DNA of 64,000 nt from Litoditis marina (Eukaryota > Nematoda > Chromadorea > Rhabditida > Rhabditidae): assembly GCA_964036275.1 (NCBI GenBank), contig OZ038433.1:36675336-36739335 (forward strand). Direction: 5' to 3'. A program made the translations under genes and the position numbers. Below, in pieces: positions 62,375 to 64,000 of this stretch. The notes beneath the pieces are model-generated. The model ran no database searches. It was given only the letters and a program-made list of their open reading frames with translations, and was not told the origin of the DNA. Each line of letters starts with the position of its first letter. Position 1 is the first letter of the stretch.

Positions 62375-62711
62375 TCAATATAGTGACTTTTTACCCAAAT
62401 TGTTTGCGTACAGGGCGGCCAGTGTGTTCACATTGTGCATGTTGTAGAACCTGAAATATTAATTCATTTTCGCACGAGCTTTTTTTACAAAACAATGAGT
62501 TATTTTTTGTAATGTAGGAGTTTTTCATATTTGCACATTTTTCGAATTTTTTTTCTTAGAGAAAGTGCGCATACACAAAACATTCCAACAGCACCAACCT
62601 GAGAAATTCGCGGTTCTTTATCAGATTCTCTCTATCCGGTTGGTAGAAATCTTGGCATCTGACGCAGACAATAACGAAGAGGGCGAGAATAGAGAATGAG
62701 ATCCAGTTCAT
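62375..62711 (-). CDS. Secreted peptide precursor (putative neuropeptide-like), 62 aa
   Basis: Two exons, 62599-62711 and 62375-62450, joined in phase 2. The ATG lies 2 bases behind a GTTTCAG acceptor. Residues 1-20 are a clear signal peptide (hydrophobic core ISFSILALFVIVCV, likely cut after RCQ). The mature part is short and hydrophilic, then amphipathic, and ends with ANNLGKKSLY: a Gly followed by a dibasic pair, the usual signal for dibasic cleavage and C-terminal amidation. I cannot match it to a named nematode peptide family. The reading as an amidated peptide is inference from that motif. Confidence 0.65.
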
Positions 62712-62919
62712 TTCTGAAACATTTCTATTTTTACTCACACTAATTTGGTCAAATATAGATGCACGCAATGTTTCAATTACTGGAATTTCAATGCATGTCA
62801 CATAAAATATGCCAAGCATGAGAATTGAAGAAGGTGCAATTGTAGTGTTCGAGAATCTTACGTGATTAACACTGTGTCCTCTGCGTTTACTGTACTCTAC
62901 TATAAGCAGAAACAACACG

Positions 62920-64000
62920 GATCAAAAGTATCTGAAGACGAGAACGAATGATTCAAAAGCGAAGTGGTACCCCAAAACCAAAATCCAAGAGAAAAATTAT
63001 ACTAACATCGTTATGGATGCTAATGCCAAATAAATCTTTCAAGCGTCATGCAGGAGAGACGTCAAAACAAGTCCTTTGTTACAAAATGGAATTTGGCCTG
63101 AACACTTAACATAACACAAAATGTCTTCAAACGTCTCTCGAGGCGAGCTAGTAATTTTCTAAAATTGCGGAAGTAAGTTCACTCGCACCTAACTTCACAA
63201 AATATTCAAAAAATGTCTTGAGCGGTAGTTTTTCCCGAATAGTTTTCGGATACAACAGTGAACAAGACGTTAGAAAAAAGTGCACATTCATATTATGAGT
63301 ACGGTTTATGGTCAGGTGAATGTGAAAGAACAGATATATTGCTGGTTTCATTATTTGAACCGAACACAAGGTGCTAAGATGTTTTATTGGAAGTGGCGAC
63401 GTTTTGGTGGATTTGCCGTCTTGCCGAGGTACATTGACAGTAGAACATAGATAAATTTCTAACAGACAAATCATGTTGAATACTATACAAACCTATTTTT
63501 CGTTTTCCTGACTCGAGTTTCATTCTACAGGTTGTCACGGCACTATCAAAAAGATTATGTCCTAATACGTATAACTGGAGTGATTCTATCAGAAGAAATG
63601 TTCTTTGATGTAATTAAGGCCAATTCATAGAGCTATTGCGTATGTAGGGAAATCACTCAGGGTACATACACCTAGGTGTTTATTTTTGGAGATTAAATAT
63701 TTCACCTTGAACATCCACAATTTTCGGAGACTCAGTATCTATTTTTGAAAAAAAAATGGCTGGAACAAAATCCTAGACTCAGCTAGATGTGATGGAATTT
63801 GTTCGAAGAGTGGAGAACAGCTTTCAGTTCGTTTAAAGGACAACTTTGAGATCATCAACCCTTTCGACAAATTTCAGTCGAGAATAATTATTCAACAACC
63901 GTACGTTTGTTTCGCAATTTTTATTTTTTTGATTTTAGTTAGAGGAAAATAAAGATCTATGTTAGGAAGAACTCTCGCGCTCTATGTTGAGAAAAACCAT
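62920..64000. other. No gene recognised
   Basis: A minus-strand open frame at 63148-63474 is long by chance standards, but it has no recognisable domain and no clear start, and I could not place splice sites around it. Confidence 0.4.

Overview
The window looks like a nematode chromosome, probably a chromadorean but not C. elegans itself. Genes are split into many short exons by introns of about 100-1,500 bp. Several first exons sit just behind an AG acceptor, as expected for spliced-leader trans-splicing. One gene is a nematode-type serpentine chemoreceptor. Exon models below were built by hand from reading frame, splice sites and codon phase; no search was run.

Left part (0-16.9 kb), mostly minus strand. 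A gene of at least 18 exons (3780-13766) reads as a type II membrane protein of the gamma-glutamyltransferase (GGT) family. Its family landmarks occur in the right order, but most active-site residues are missing. A 5'-truncated non-LTR reverse transcriptase lies antisense in one of its introns. A further coding exon follows at 3254-3426, and a chemoreceptor C-terminal exon lies at 16607-16888. Small inverted-repeat elements and dispersed repeats fill the rest.

17-33 kb is repeat-dominated. It holds a tract with GCGC-rich islands, a 149-bp satellite of about 30.6 copies without visible indels (20596-25157), and a candidate membrane-protein gene on the minus strand (25422-29118). A 2.2-kb element with a fold-back head (29180-31360) follows, with a second copy at 45262-46949, and then a palindrome-headed element (31479-32310).

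33-45 kb holds the best-supported gene: 20 plus-strand exons (33258-44764), in frame throughout, encoding a 650-residue MYST histone acetyltransferase most like the KAT6 (MOZ/MORF) branch. Its introns carry copies of a short inverted-repeat element, another MITE with a 9-bp target duplication, and two tRNA-derived SINE-like copies.

45-64 kb: an Srx-like chemoreceptor (minus, 48228-52637), a small membrane-protein gene (minus, 57198-58399), candidate multi-pass membrane exons (plus, 60139-61618), and a 62-residue secreted peptide precursor (minus, 62375-62711).

Across the window a 10-bp word, CAAACTACAA, occurs 14 times on either strand where about 0.25 would be expected. It clusters in and around the minus-strand genes and is absent from 13.2-47.1 kb. 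It is the strongest unexplained signal.
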